Of a stretch of DNA of 64,000 nucleotides, positions 1-14,556 are shown in pieces. Origin of the DNA: Atrichornis clamosus. Its lineage: Eukaryota > Chordata > Aves > Passeriformes > Menuridae. The notes beneath the pieces were generated by a model, which made no database searches, was not told the DNA's origin, and saw nothing but the letters and a program-made list of their open reading frames with translations. Numbering within the stretch: the first letter of the stretch is position 1; each line of letters starts with the position of its first letter. Position numbers and translations under genes: made by a program. The stretch covers positions 155,859 through 219,858 of the forward strand of contig WBMZ01004647.1 of the NCBI GenBank assembly GCA_013400975.1, in the 5' to 3' direction.

Positions 1-3000
1 AATGACTTACTGCTCCTAAAAATAACTTGATCCTGCTTCCTGAGGTTATCTGACGGCCTTTCTTGCAGTGACCTAACACTCAGTCTTTCCTCTGAGTCAC
101 TTACTAAGTCAGCAGAAAAATATTCACCCTCCACACCCCACCGCAATCCTGTTTTGTGACCTGAATTGATTAAGTGACGCATCAGACCATAACTCATGCA
201 AAAGAAGTGCGAGCACAGCCAAGAAATAAGGCATGGGGAGAAAATAGAAGACATTAGGGCATGGTGACAGTTAGATAAATTATTTTATCTGTAGCAGCAA
301 ACACTAGGAAATGCCTTTAATTGTGATACAAGTTTGGCTTACAAAAATGTACACAATTATATAGCATTTATCGAAGGACAAGCATTATCTATGATTATAG
401 GCTAGCTGTTGTACTTCTAGATCTTGATTATGTGCATGGATGTGGGAATTTATATAGAAGAATTTAAAATATATAACAATCTAAGAAGGTTAAAGACATG
501 TTTAAAGCATTGGCATGCTTTTTGCAAACACTGAAACTTTGTATTAATGGAAGCATAACACTTTTCTTCCAAATAAGAATTTGATGTGCCTCTGAGGACC
601 TATTTTGTATAACTAAAACTCCAGACTTAAGAATAGCTTTTAGTTATATATTATTAATGGACTTTTGAATAATGAAAATAATTTCCATATGGTATGTTAA
701 GTATTGCCTTAATATGAATGATAATGAAAACATTAGATTATATAAGACTAGGAATTATTTCGGTTTCTTTGTTGCAATGCAATAGTGGAGAAAACCCTAT
801 TTAAAACTGTAAGGGTATCTTGAAAGATTATTTCTAGGGTAAGATTCTTTCTTCTATGTTGTTAACAAAGTCTATACATATTCATTGCATTGCTGAAAAA
901 TAAAACCTAAAGACAGCTGCTGCTTCATTGTACGTTGTGTGCCTAAAATGCCAAGGAAATGTGACATAACATTAGTCTCTGTAATGAAGATAAAATAAAC
1001 ACTCTTGAAATAAATTTGAGGATTAATTCTAGTTTCATTGCATTTGTTCTTGAGAGAATTTGAATTCAGTCATTTTGACCTATCTCACTAGCATTAAGAA
1101 AAACTATATACTGCTATAAAAGTATACTAAACTAAGCTAAACAGAAACAAATCAAATGAGCCACCTGGTCATTCGACTACAGCTCTTATGGCTAGACAAG
1201 CTGACCCAAAGCTGAAACGAAACTCTCCACACAAGTTCCACCAACCCAGGGTAAAGTGACTGTGACAGCTCAGTCCAGAGGCCCGTGTTTGCTTACAGCA
1301 AAGCTTGTGAGATGTTACTACTAATGGCAAGTCTGCATTTACCAGAACACAGGGAATCAGTATAGACAGGGAACCAGGTCCATGTGTGGAAATATACACA
1401 AGAAGCACTCGGAACACATCTTCCACACACTGTGCCACTAAAAAATATCACTTCAATTAGACATTCACCTACAGAATAACTAAACATTGTAATTTTCTTC
1501 AATAAAGTGACATAAGAACGTTGAAAACATTTATTCCACATAGAAATAAACCTGATTTTTTCTAGAATTTTCTTTAAGTAATTAATAACGTCAAATTTGC
1601 ATTCTATTATATTGTAGTGATATATCGTTATTATGTTATATTGTGATTGTATATTATAATTTTGAAATTACCCCATTTTACAATATGGAAAAGATTATTT
1701 TTCACCAGGTTGGACACTTTCAAACATGTGCAACAAATGGAAACAAAAACAGGGAAGTTTTTTTCAAATTATTTTCATAACTTTGTAAGGAGTGAAAGAT
1801 TACAACTGAGTAATAGTTTTTTCAGGGGATTATCTTCTAAAATATTATGCTGCTCTTTGTTATTTAAAGACATTTAAAAGATATAGCTATCAATTTAAAT
1901 AAAGAAGTACTTGTAGAATTTTTGACCTATTACACGGTCCTGTCAATTGAACTTGACTGTGTGTTTTTCACGGGTTTTTCATTTCTTTGTCTCCACCATT
2001 TTAATGTACGTATGGAACCTAATCTCAATTTAATACCTGTTATTCCAAGTGGATTTGCCTCTATCCTTAATTATAGTGGAGTGGTGGATTTAAGGAATGT
2101 CAAGCTTTCCTCACTGAAGTTTGTCCAACTGGTAGAAAAAATGTTACTTTTTTTCACACAAAATGGCAGTGAAGAAAATTTGTCTTTGCAGTGATGGAGA
2201 AATTGATCCTATTGAAAACTTCTGCACAGAATTCATGGGAGTTATTTGTTTTCTGATTTTTTTCCTTTTTTGTAACAGAAATCACAGTTGTATGAGCACA
2301 GAAATGCTATGACAAGGTGGTAAAGATTGGGCAGGGACGATAGAGGTCACAGAACCACAGTTTCTATACATGACAATTCCACAAGGGTTCTTTTCAAGCC
2401 AGTTTCAACACTGCTAAAATATAAAATATACAGTAGTTAACAAAATAGATTTTTAAGTCATATTTGAATTTGCTGAACATTAAAGAGGTCCCATTTTCTA
2501 AATGTAACAGTACCTCAGCATTCTCTATTAAGAATAGAAGAACATTTGAAAAAAAATGAGAAGGCTGGAGAAGGTGTGAGAGAAGGCATGAGATTTGTGT
2601 CATCAACCTGAGCCTAAAAAGGGGTTAGTAATAATGAAGCATACAAGTAGTGTGAACATTTCCAGCTGTGATTTCAAATGGTATTTAAAAACACTTAGGT
2701 AAGGTCTTGAACACTGTTGGATAGAATTAAAAACCATCTTCACTGTGTTGCTGAACAACCTACTCTGTTAAAGTAGTTTATTTTCAAAGAATTAGACAAT
2801 TACATTTTATTTAAATATGAATGCCTATCTTTGGGATTAATTATCAGTCTTGTTTCATTAGCATTTACAGGTAGGATTTTTTTCATTGGCATACTTAATT
2901 AGAAATTTTCCTCACAAATACCAGCAATTCTGTTTTTTACTCCTGCCGTAGAAAAGGAACCATCATAAGGGCAAAGATGAATCACAGACTTTTTTAAAGG

Positions 3001-3023
3001 TGTTAACATGCACACAAATCTAT

Positions 3024-3039
3024 ATCCATCCATCCATCC
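3024..3039. repeat. ATCC tetranucleotide repeat (4 copies)
   Basis: Four perfect ATCC units in otherwise unremarkable intron. Confidence 0.85.
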
Positions 3040-5112
3040 ATACATAATCATGCTTACTTGTATTTTGTAATTTGCTTTCGATAGTCTCATCTGACAAAAT
3101 GAATTCACAACGAACAGGACCACCAAGTGTAAAGAACTATATGCAATGAAATAAAATTCCCTCTCACCCCTCAGAAGTTCAGATGCTGAATCAGTAACAA
3201 AGAAAAAGAGTGCCTGAAAGGGTGCTCTCAGCCTAGAAGGTTTCTGCGAAGTCCAGGTTCACAGAATGTTGCAAGCAGATGAAAATGCTTACTGGCTTCT
3301 GTTGGGTTTTCATACTGGCAAGACCTTTGTGGTTTTCTGTGTATTGCCTGTTTTCACTCATATCGTGAGGGGTAATTTTTAGTGCTATAGCATCTATCTA
3401 CTAGTTTTTGTCTGCTTTATGCCATAACAGTTTAAGTAGATCAATAGTGTGTGCAGAGAGGAACCTGAAAAATTGCTTCCTTTAACACAAGAAAATAAAC
3501 CAGAGAGTTTAGCTCTAACTAGGTTTTGGGAGTTTGGGACTGAAGGAATCAGTTCAATCTTCCACTGCTTTGGCCACCTCATGTAAAATTATATGCTAAA
3601 AGTGATCCAGTTCCATCTTAGTGTTTTGTTTTGCTTTTTTACTTTCCTTCCTCAGCCAGTCCCAAACTAAAATATTTTCTATCAGCAAACACTTTTTTAG
3701 ACAGGGAAAGACATATTTAACTTTTTATGAAAGGACAGGCAAAATCCTAAGATGAAGGAGCCAAACAAAAACTAAAAAGGGGGTAGAATACAGTTTCTTG
3801 AAAGCTTCATGTGCTAGAAACTAAGTCTCAACCAGTGCTCTTCCTTTATTTTTCAAGGGGTTTTTTTTTCTTTGCTTAATATCTCCTAGGGTATCAAGAC
3901 AATTTTGTGTTTGCTGTAAATGTTGTCTCTTTTTGTTTTTCTTCTAGTGCTCTTTTCTAAAATAAATAGTCTTACTTGTTTCCCTTCTTTAAAGTACCAT
4001 CTAAAATAAAATTTCAAAGCAGGTACTTCAGATGGCCTTCATGATGGGTTGCAAAATCTCAAGGCATACCACAAGCAAGTAAACAGCAATAAATTATTCT
4101 GTTTCATCTCTCAGCAGATGCAGATGTATATGTAGACACTTCTCTTTGTGATTTCAGTAGAAAGAATTACACTAATTTAGACATTTATGAGTAAGAATGA
4201 TTGAATACAATTAATATAAAAACAAATTTTCTGTAAATAATTGAACTAACTTCTCTATATAACAATTGACATTCTGTGTAAAATGAAGGAAAAGATTGGC
4301 AATGTCTTTCAGAATTGTTTTCTATTGCTAGTGTGGAACTAGTTTCGATGTTCTTTTATGCCTCAAAGAAGGGGCCACAGAAAGCACATACTCTGAGGAC
4401 TTGACTGTAAAAATTATCCCTAGATGTACAAGAAATTGTCAGAATTATCTAGACAAAACAAAATATGACCTAATCATAAAGTCCCTTCTTCTATTAATGA
4501 TGTGTTATAGTTTCACTGGAATAACTTTTGCTTTCAGGTGCCACTCAACACTATTAACAATATCTAAGCTGTTGTGAAGCTTTTATTCAGGATCTTGTAT
4601 GTCGCTGATGTATGTGCTGTTGCTGTATATATTTAAAAGTACCTTCAGTTTTGAAATGTCATTCAGGTCACAGATATCAGATTTGAATTTCAAGTACTCC
4701 TTGTTGCTGAGGTATTTGTATTATGTGATTTACGGACCTCCAGTAACAGCAGCTATTTCAGAAGGTTTTGGTCTGGTCCAAAATTACAGACCTTGCCTTT
4801 GGGCTCACCTTTGAGGAGAAAATGCAAGGCCAGGGCCTAATATGGCTGTTAAGCTCAGGGCTTTGTTGTATCTTGAATCCCATGGAAAGAAAGCAGCCAG
4901 AAGTTCCTATAAATACAGGGCTCTTTATGATCACATATGCTTGATTATTGTGTTCTCTCAGTCCTGAAAAAATATTCTAAAACATCACTGCTTTCATTAT
5001 AACAGCTTCATTTTTATTTTAATTTGTCAAAAGCCATTATTACAGCTGCATGTTCAGAAATCCTTTTTTGAAATGTGTGTTTTTGTTTCTGAAGCAAAAT
5101 AGATCAGAATGT

Positions 5113-5145
5113 AAAAACAAACAAACAAACCCAAAACCCCAACAA
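5113..5145. repeat. A/C-rich low-complexity tract
   Basis: AAAAACAAACAAACAAACCC and then further AC-rich sequence; a small (CAAA)n core. Confidence 0.8.
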
Positions 5146-5823
5146 AATCTAATTTAGAAAAAAAATCTATACAGAATTACTAAATGAAGTAAATTAGACT
5201 CCCCACTGGATTCCTTACGTTATCCTCAAGTCCACAAAGCCTAACTCAAAAAATACTTATTGAACTTGTGCTTCCAAGTAATTCAATATGAGATCCCAAA
5301 TGTTGTGTTTAGAGTGAAATCTGAGTCAGAGCTTTATAACTGTGATGAGTCTAAAATAGTAAAACATGTTAACAAATAGTAGAGGAAACATTTTCTGAGG
5401 GAGGAAGAGGTATTATTCTGTCTCCTGCTACCATTAATTCCTTTTCAACAACAACCTGTGTGTATTAGATTTTTCCAGAGGGTGTTATATTTCACCGCTA
5501 ACCTCTGAAAACACCAGTTAACATCATAATGAGCAGGACCTATTGGACTTCATGGTAATTTTTTTTGCTCAACCTAATCTATCTCTCAAATTCTTACCTG
5601 TGTTGCATGTACTTTCAATCTAGAAAATCTCAGCTGGAAGAAAATGCACCCTCTTCTATTGAAATGATCATTAGAAACAAGGAAATATCTAAGGTATTAA
5701 ATATTATTTCATGGATTGAGGTAGTGTGCCTGACATTTCTCACATGCCACTAAGTCAATTCATTTTGAAGCCTAGTGATTTTCAAATTATGATAAATTAT
5801 TTATTTGGTGCTTCCTCATGTGA

Positions 5824-5877
5824 GGTTTTTGTGGGTTTGGGGTTTTTGTGGTGGTGGTGGTGTTTTGTTGGTGTTTG
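5824..5877. repeat. G/T-rich low-complexity tract
   Basis: Almost only G and T for about 54 bases, including a (GGT)n core at 5850-5861. Confidence 0.8.
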
Positions 5878-7430
5878 CCTGTTCAGGGCTGGCTCAAAGT
5901 AGGTGATAACTGATTTTAATAGCATATTTCTTTATAGCATACATACTTTATAACATCCATTCAAAACACTCGATAATAAGTACTGTCATGCAGCTGAAGA
6001 CTTTTATTCTTTTTAAAATGTTACTTGATTTTTGCCTTCCTTCTGGACAAACACAAAAGAAAATATTTTATCAAAATCCTGCAACATCAGGTATTGTATA
6101 TGATTTTCATGAAGCTCTGATGAAGTATGATAGTCATCACTTTATGCAGCTCTGTTACTGTCTTTCCTAGAACACAGAATATTTGTGTTGAATGGGGTAA
6201 TTTAAAAATTGGATAAAAATTGTCAGAAAAAACCAGTCACATTTAAGTATGAATAAGCAGTTTTTTCCTAAGGCCAGATAATTAGAACTGGAACATGAGT
6301 AAAGCATGATTACATTGTGATGCTAAGTAAATGAATTACAATTCTAGAATTTAGATTTTGCCTTTTTGCTAAGACCAGGTGCCAAAAGATTTTTCTTAAT
6401 GTTTTGGGGGAATCAAGTAACAAATTTAAGGTCAAGATAGGTTTGCATGAGTAAGTAAAACAAGTATTTCACAGGGTCTCTGAGTATCAGAATATATTGA
6501 AGAAACTAGATTTTATTTATGAATCTCGAGTTCTGCTGATCTCTAATTCCATCAGTGCATTTACCTGGAAGTTTTTACCTGGTTCAGTGATGTAGGTTGC
6601 TAGAGATAGCAGCTGTGGAATACGGGATTGCAAAGGATGAAGACTGAAAACGAACACCTTAGTTGCAGTAGCCTTGTTTCATAGAAGAGGATTGGTAGAG
6701 ATTGACTTGCATGACATTTCTTATGGGCTCAAAACGCCTGAGACTGAAGCCTTACATACCTTTCAGTGGGCTTCTTTCAATGATATGAAGAATGACACAG
6801 AATGTTGAGGAAAAAGTAAACACCAAACAACTACACATATCTGGCTACGTAAATGATTAATTACTTAGTTCTCAGGAATCAGTTATCCGTGGTAAGTGAT
6901 AGTATTGTTATAGCTACTATTTTGTTATATTGCTAAATATGAGAATGTTTTCATCTCTGCAAAGCAGTGTACCTGTAAGATTAGGCTATGGCTGATGTCC
7001 CAGCATCCACAAAGGCATTTATGTAGATGTTTTAACGAAAATTTCAAGGAAAATTTAAAATAATAATTTATAATCAGTTTCCTTTATCAATTATTTTAAA
7101 GGAAGTTCTCTTTCTCCATAATGGGGGTGGGTTGGAGAGAAGAAAAGGCAAATGCTTTCAGAACATAAGGAGTAATGACTGGGCATTAAAGAAGACAATC
7201 ACCAGCTAATCCACAAACAAGAACATTAAGTATCTCTACCTACTCATCTGGAACTATAATGAATATGAACAGGCTCATAAAATATTATTTAGTAAGAAAG
7301 CTATTTGATTAATCTATTTATTGTTTTGCTTTTTTTGCCTACTGGTGATTTTTAAATATCAAGGACTAATGTTCACTTTAGAAAACTGTTACTAAGTAAT
7401 GTTATTAAGAACTTTTTAATTTGTTTTTAG

Positions 7431-7532
7431 TGTTGGGGTTTTTTTTTTTTGTTGGTTGGTTGGTTTAGTGTTTGGGGTTTTTTGTTTTGGCTTTCATTTG
7501 GTTTTGTTGGTGGTGGTTTGGGGGTTTTTTGG
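7431..7532. repeat. G/T-rich low-complexity tract with a T12 run
   Basis: About 100 bases dominated by G and T, with several GGGG or GGG runs separated by T runs and a (GGTT)n core at 7451-7464. Strand-biased, without recognisable mobile-element sequence. Confidence 0.8.
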
Positions 7533-9219
7533 AGAAGCTTTGTTTATTTTAGTAACTCTTCTACTCTGTTTGCTTCCGTTTTGGTTAATAAAAATAGAAA
7601 AATCATTAGTCAGAAGAAGATTGTAGAAGGTTTTTAATAATTCCTAAGATTTCTTAAGAATATCTGTATTTCCACTGAAAAAAGAAAATCTGAAGAGAGT
7701 TTTGCACCAGATTTTATGCATGTACTTTGAAAATTCCGTAAATGGAGTTAATAAAAAAATAATAATTCCAATTCCAATTTTGCAAAGTTTGTGAGCTTTT
7801 CTCACTAGACCTTAGAGAAAAGTGTATTACATTGCCCTGGGAAAGTTTTTTATTGAATGACCTCAAATACCCATTACATACAGTCAGGAGAAATTGACTC
7901 AAAAAATCTGCATTGAAAAGAAATATATTGGAGAAGAAACCCTTTTAGTTCCCTTCATTGTTCATGGTGGATTAAGTTCTGGTAAAGCTTTCTTATTTCA
8001 AGAAATTTCTTTACTAACTAAATTTCTCAAAAATAATAGGACAATTTAAAGTTTTATTGTAGCATTTCTCCATAGCTTTTGAGTTTGGTCTATTTTTTTT
8101 CTGTTTAATATAGTGCTTCCATAGAGTGAGGGTATTTTTATGTTGTATTCTTTTGCAGTTTGCAACTATCATAGTACATCCATATTTTTGGTCAGCTGAA
8201 GTACACAGTAAAGGAAGTGTTGAGATCTAAATATTTTATTGAATATGTCAAGGAAAATGTGAATTAATTAATTTTCAATATTAAAATTGTCAACTTATTA
8301 CATTTTAAGTAAAAATAAATTGATCCTGGCATCCCAAAAGCATTTGAAAAAATGTTCACTTCAAAAAATATGTGAAGCCTTTTTTTAAAGGCAGAATATT
8401 GTTCTTTGATACATCTCTTAATCTTATTAGTCCAACTTGTAACAGTTGCTAGTACACATACTAGAAATTGCCAGTTGTTTAAATGCATTCACAAAGTGCT
8501 TGGATAAAAGGATTTCATTGTGATAAATTGTTACTTCTGACTAGTATCTAACTTCATTTTCTGAAGTCATATATTGAATGGAGGAAAATATAATTTACAT
8601 CTTATTTCAAGTCAGGAAATTAGGATCAGTTTAATCATGCAAGTGATAGAGCTACTTGGTATGTTTGAAGATATACATGAAAAGTTGGGGGCTTTTTTTC
8701 ATTTTGTTTTGTTTGTTTTTTTAATTTTATTTAACAAGTCTTTGCCTCTTGTCATCAAGCATTTGCCTGGTTAATATGGCACAGATCTCTAAGTGTTTGT
8801 ACGTAGCTTCTCGTATACTGTTACTGCTAAAAATATTTGTATGTGTATAGAGTTAAGGAGTGTGTCATCCCAGAATTTAAGCTGCTACTCCTTATAAACA
8901 TTGACAACTGTATGGTTAGGGCAGGAAGAATATTAAGTACTCCAGTTAAAGCTATTTTAGTGGTCTGTGATATTGTAAACTGTGATATTAATTGCTTCTC
9001 ATCACTCCTGGCTTTCTAAATCTTCAGAAATAAACTTCTCATAATTGCACATAATAATGTTTATGTATTTTTTAGTCAATTACATGTGAGCTGAATTCAG
9101 TAGGAATATTTATGTATGTGTGGGTTGCATATTTTTGATAAAATTGTCTAACGTGAAATAGATGAAATTGTCTAAATCCAATCCCTCTGGTGACTGTGGC
9201 CCTTGGATGAATATTATCT

Positions 9220-9345
9220 GAGATATGTAGATGTGACTCTTAGGGACATGTTTTAGTGGGGTAGACTCCTCAGTGCTGGATTAACTCTTGGACACAATGA
9301 TCTTATAGGTTGTTTTCAACTTAAATGATTATGTGATTCTATCTA
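9220..9345 (+). mobile_element. CR1 LINE 3' tail fragment
   Basis: The sequence TAGGGACATGTTTTAGTGGG, followed by GGACACAATGATCTTATAGG and TTAAATGATTATGTGATTCT, closely follows the 3' untranslated end of avian CR1 as I remember it. It ends in a decayed version of the ATTCTATG terminal octamer. Only the tail is present, so this is a strongly 5'-truncated copy, which is typical for CR1. It has no coding capacity. The 5' limit is approximate. Confidence 0.8.
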
Positions 9346-12300
9346 CGGCCTAAAAACATCTGTGCAATTTTCCAAATGTATTCTAGATGCTGTTGGAGAA
9401 TAAAAAAACCCAAACAAACACCCACATAAAACCCTTGTCTTCTCTCCAAACCCCAACAAGAAAACCTGAACATTTTCAATGAAAGGAAATAAGGAAAGAG
9501 GTTAACAAAATATTCCTCTGTTATATACAGAATTAAATTGTCAGTAGTTTCTCAAGCTGGTTTTCTAAACAGCTCATGCTTGCAGAGTGTCAAATCTTAT
9601 CTTAAGTAGGTTAGCAAGTGATTTATATGGAAATGAAATTTTGACTGTAGTAAAAAAGAAAGTGTCATACCAAAGGCTATGAAGCAGAGGTTTGCATAGT
9701 GCAATATTGTGTCAAAGGATGTTTTAAAAAAAGATGCAAAACAGTGAAAACCTAACAGAGAGCAAAACCACAGGAGCCTTCTCTGTGTAGTTATTTAGTA
9801 CAAGAATTGGGAACCTGATTTGCTAAAATGGTAGGGATCCAAACAATTAATCTGTTTGCCACTCTGGCATGAATAAATGATTGGAGAAAGTGTTATTTTT
9901 AAAAAATTTGTTTTGCATTTTGATTATAATTCTTCCCAACCAAGACATGTGGTAGAGATGTATTTGTTGAACAGAATAGTTATAGTGTTTTAAAGCTTGC
10001 TGAACACTCTATTTAAGAAATAGTTGATGCTAAACAAAGATTAATGTTGTGTTCTTGCTCATGAATTGTCAAGTTAATGTCAACTTTGAGTAACAACATA
10101 TTCATGTTAACAGCTTCTCTGGGTTAGAACAAATGTACGTCTTGTGCAGTATCTTTGTTCTAAGACTGCTTAGGGAAGATTGTAAAAGAAGCAAAAGCAT
10201 GAAGCTTCCTCTAAAATCTCTTCTTCAGTGATTTCTGTCCCAGAGACTGCTTCTCTTTAATAACTCTTGATGGATGCCTCACTCATAGTTTTGATTACTT
10301 TTTGGACCCGTCTGGAATTAGCATCTACAATGTTCTGTTTCTGAGACATCCACAATACAATGTGTCCTGGATACAGGTGCTACCTTTTATTCCTCATTGT
10401 GCACACCTCCTGTTTAGTTCATTTAGTTCTTGTATGATAAGAAACCATGAACAATTGTTCCATATGTCCTTTCTCTGAAACAGTTTTGTTGTTTTTTTTT
10501 TTCTCTTGAGTTCCTGACATATCTTTGTAGTCATCTCTTTTCCATTCTGAAAAACCCTAGTCATTTAATAGCTGCTGATATGGAACACGTCCCACACCTT
10601 TGGTCATTCTTGCTGAGTTTCTCTGTCCTTTTTCAAGTTTTACTGCAAGTTTTTTTACAAAGGGAGGGACAAAAGCAAACAATCAAGTTGCTCATGCAAC
10701 ATGGATTTATACAGTGCCATAGGATTTTTTTTCTGTTTGAGTACCAGTCTTTGACTAATAATTCCTTTTATTGTCATATTGTCAGGACTGAGTAGATGTT
10801 CTCATAAAACTGCAAAGCATATCCTAAAGGTCTCATACCTGAGCAATGCTGACTAGTTTAGAGCCCATCACTTTCTAAATAAGGTTCAGCACTTTTGAAA
10901 TTTCTTTTGTGCAGTACTTTGAACACTAAATTAAGTATATCAAATTTGGCATGCCAGTATTATAAGCAAGGTCTTTAAGCAAATCAGCTTTTATGTTTGC
11001 TACCTAAACTACCTGACTAGTTATTCTGCAGAAATTCTGTCCCAGAAAAATTTATATTCTTTCCACTCCTCCTGAATGATGTTGAACAACATGAGTTTCA
11101 GTGGAGGTCCACTGGTGACATTTCTCCATAAGAGACCTGCAAACAGATTTCTTTAAAGAAGAAGTGAAAGAAGATTGTTCCCCCATCCATGACGAGATCT
11201 GGTGTTTGTGAAAGGGTAGGAAATACTGTGAGTGGGACTGTATTATACAAGCCTGAAGTGCTAAGAGTCACAGCTTAATCCAATCTGTCTTTAGGTTGCC
11301 CTTTAACCTTTGTACTGATCTTCTTAGATGCATATGTCCTGCTTGGATCCTGGGGAAGCATATCAGATATACAAAGCCAAGAGCAGAATACCCGCAGGTC
11401 TTGTTCTTGGAATATGTCACTAGGCTTAGCATAAAGTCACGGTCCTTTGCGTGAGCTCCTGTTCTTAATAGTAAAACTCTACTCAGTGAATAACAAAGGT
11501 TAGAAGCCTCTGTATAGTCAGGTAACAGAGCCTATCTTGAATTCTGCTTGTTTATTTTTCCCCTCTAAATGTAAATAGACACTTCAGCAAGTTGATAGAT
11601 TTTTTCAGAATCTTTTTCATACTAAACTTGCTCTCATTTGTGCTTATTTCTATGTTAAAGGTTTCTGTGAGGGGCTGCTTCATAACTCTAGTCTGCAGAT
11701 TTCAGGGAACTATTGCAAAATAGTTGCATGGACCCCTTCTTTTTGTGTGGAAATATGGTGGTTCTGCTATGCTTTAGGCCTTCTAACCACTTTTGCAGTT
11801 CAGCTAATTTAATCCTGAATTACTATTTTAGAATACTGTCCTCTCATTCTCCTGACAGAACAGGATGAGGAGATGGTTTTTACAAAATTGAGTTATTATA
11901 AAACTCAGGACAGGTTCAGAGATTTTAGATGTTTAGAAATTCTATTACTGTTCTGGGAAAAAAGCCTTGAAATTTGAAAGTGAAATGAAGGTGCACAATA
12001 AATAAAATTGGCAAATTATTATATTTATAAACTGAGAGCTTCATGCATAAAACTGTGAATTACCAGGGCTGTCAACTTTCCTCTTAAAATTCCCATTTCA
12101 TTATTGATTAGTTCCAGAAATAGTTCATACATTGAAGCATTTTAAATGTTTCACTTTAGGCAACGACAAGTATGCAGTATTGGTGTTCATCTCTATTTGC
12201 AGTAAACAGGAGCATTACATTTGGATCTATACTAGTAAAATTACTTGAAAATATTTATGTTAACTCCTAGCATTTAAATGAAATGGTTTTACTTGAACTA

Positions 12301-14556
12301 GTCGTGTGCAAATACAACAAACATACAGAAATTGATTTTTGCATAAACTCCATTTTTGTTTAGACAAATTCAACAACATATTTTACAATAAATAAGGTCA
12401 AAACCAATTATCACTGTTACTTTAGTGAATTAACACTTCTGTGTTCTCTGGATAAGAAAGGTGTATTTAACACTCAATTTCCTGTGAAATTTGTTTTCAA
12501 GAGAAAACTAGAAAATATAAGGAGTAATGGACTAGATGCCTTTTTAATTGTTGTTCCCGATGCACATTACTGGCTGCTCTTACCCAAATACTATTTTTAT
12601 TAATTTATTGCCATATATTTAGTTTGCAATATAAAATAAAATTATAACTCATAACAAAATTTGATTCTGTGCCAGTATTTTTAAATAATATAGTGTTATG
12701 ATTTTTTTAAATTTGTTCATCATTATGACTTCTTTAGAAACAGATGTTCTAGATTTACAAATGTTTTGAGATTCATTTTAACTATTCAATTGTTAATCTG
12801 AAAAGCGGAATACAGAAACTTTCTCTGATCACATTTACCTTCTGGTACTTTGGAATATACCAAACTTCTACAATGATGGAATTTTTGTATTTGAAGCAAA
12901 TTTTTGTTGGCTAGTGGAAAAAGGATATTTGATGACAGATGAGGCATTACACCTTCTGTTTCCCTCTGATTTAATACAGCCCATAGAAGTAAGGAACTGC
13001 AAAAATTCATTGCATTTTGGACAATGTATCATTCCGGCATTGGGTGTTTATGCTGCAGGTTAATTAAAAATAGCTGGGTTAGTTTTAACGACTTTAGATG
13101 AAAAAGTTTAAGTCTGGACAGTGCAACACATAGTTTACATGACCTAATACACAGTAGTCGCTGGCAGGAATGGCTACTCCTTCTAGCTAAAGAAGACATT
13201 TTGGATATCTTTATATTCCCCATTGGACCCACTTGGAGCATTTGACTAGAAAGTTTTTCTGAGGTCATCTGTTATTCAGTGAGACACCATTAATTTCAAT
13301 TGATTTCATTGACAGCAACTAGAAAGTAGGTGAATGATAGCATTGGTGGCAAGAATTGCTGAAGAGACAAAGTACAAAAGTGATGTACAGTGATGTACAA
13401 GTAATACAGTGATGGATAGAATGAAAAAAAATTGTTAATCAAAAAGATGTAGAAGAGTCTATAATTGAGAAACACTCCCTCAGAAGCTAAATCTGAGAGC
13501 CATGATCCTTGGTGATTTCTCTTGGCTGACATTAAATGATTGTGGAGCGCCTAGCAGAAATAGTTGATGGTGCTTGTAGAAAGACAAGAAGCTGTGGCAA
13601 CTCTTAGGCCTACAGTTTCTTTGATCAACTTGGAGATTTGTGCACTCTGGAGATTTAAATCCATGTAAACTGGGCTTTCATGAGTGCTAGATGGTGTGAT
13701 TTTTATTGATATAAACCTTTTAATATCATTTATAATTAAAGTCTTTTAATTAAGGTATTAAAAGAAGTTTGTATCAACTTTGCTTGACTTTTTGCTACTG
13801 CACTATGAAGCAAATTTTAATCATATTTGCACATATGCCTTGGTGTTTTGTCTTACTTGATGAAGAGAATGGAGAATGAATCGTAAGTTTTGTGCAAAAA
13901 TAGCTTTTTTCTGTTCAAACTTTTGCGTCTTTTATTATTGGTACTGAAAGGTGTTTAGTGAAGAAGACAGATAATTACAATAAGAAGAAGGAGAAAATTA
14001 ATGGTAAACAAATATGTGTTTTTAAGTGGAAAAATTGCCTTTGCTTTTGAATCAAAGTTCCTAATTAGCACAATGCATCAGACTAATAGTTAATTCAATT
14101 TAGATGAATTGTTTAGCTGGACATGATTGCATATTCTTCATGTTCAGGATAAAGGATGCATTTGCAGAGGTTCTGCATAGCCTTAGATGAAAGTGAAGTA
14201 AACTGAAGCTGTACTTTGAACAAATGAACTTATATCCAGATAAAGAATAGTATCATGTTGGGCCAGTCAAGCACTTGGACAGTTTAATCTTTGCCTCACT
14301 TCCCATGCCTCGGCTATGAGATTTCAGTAATCTCGCTCCCTAGACTCACACTGAGACATGAAATCATGCTGGCAGAGTTTGTAAAATGTGGAGCTTCCTT
14401 TCAAAGCTCTTGTTGAAGACTTGAAGAGATATTGTTAAGAGCTTTTCAGAAATCCCACTGGGCTGCATGAGCTGGATCACCTTTGCCTTTTGCAACCCTA
14501 ACCACTAGAGTTAGTAATTCAGATTTTTCACAGACTGTTTCATAGCTGGGGTTATT

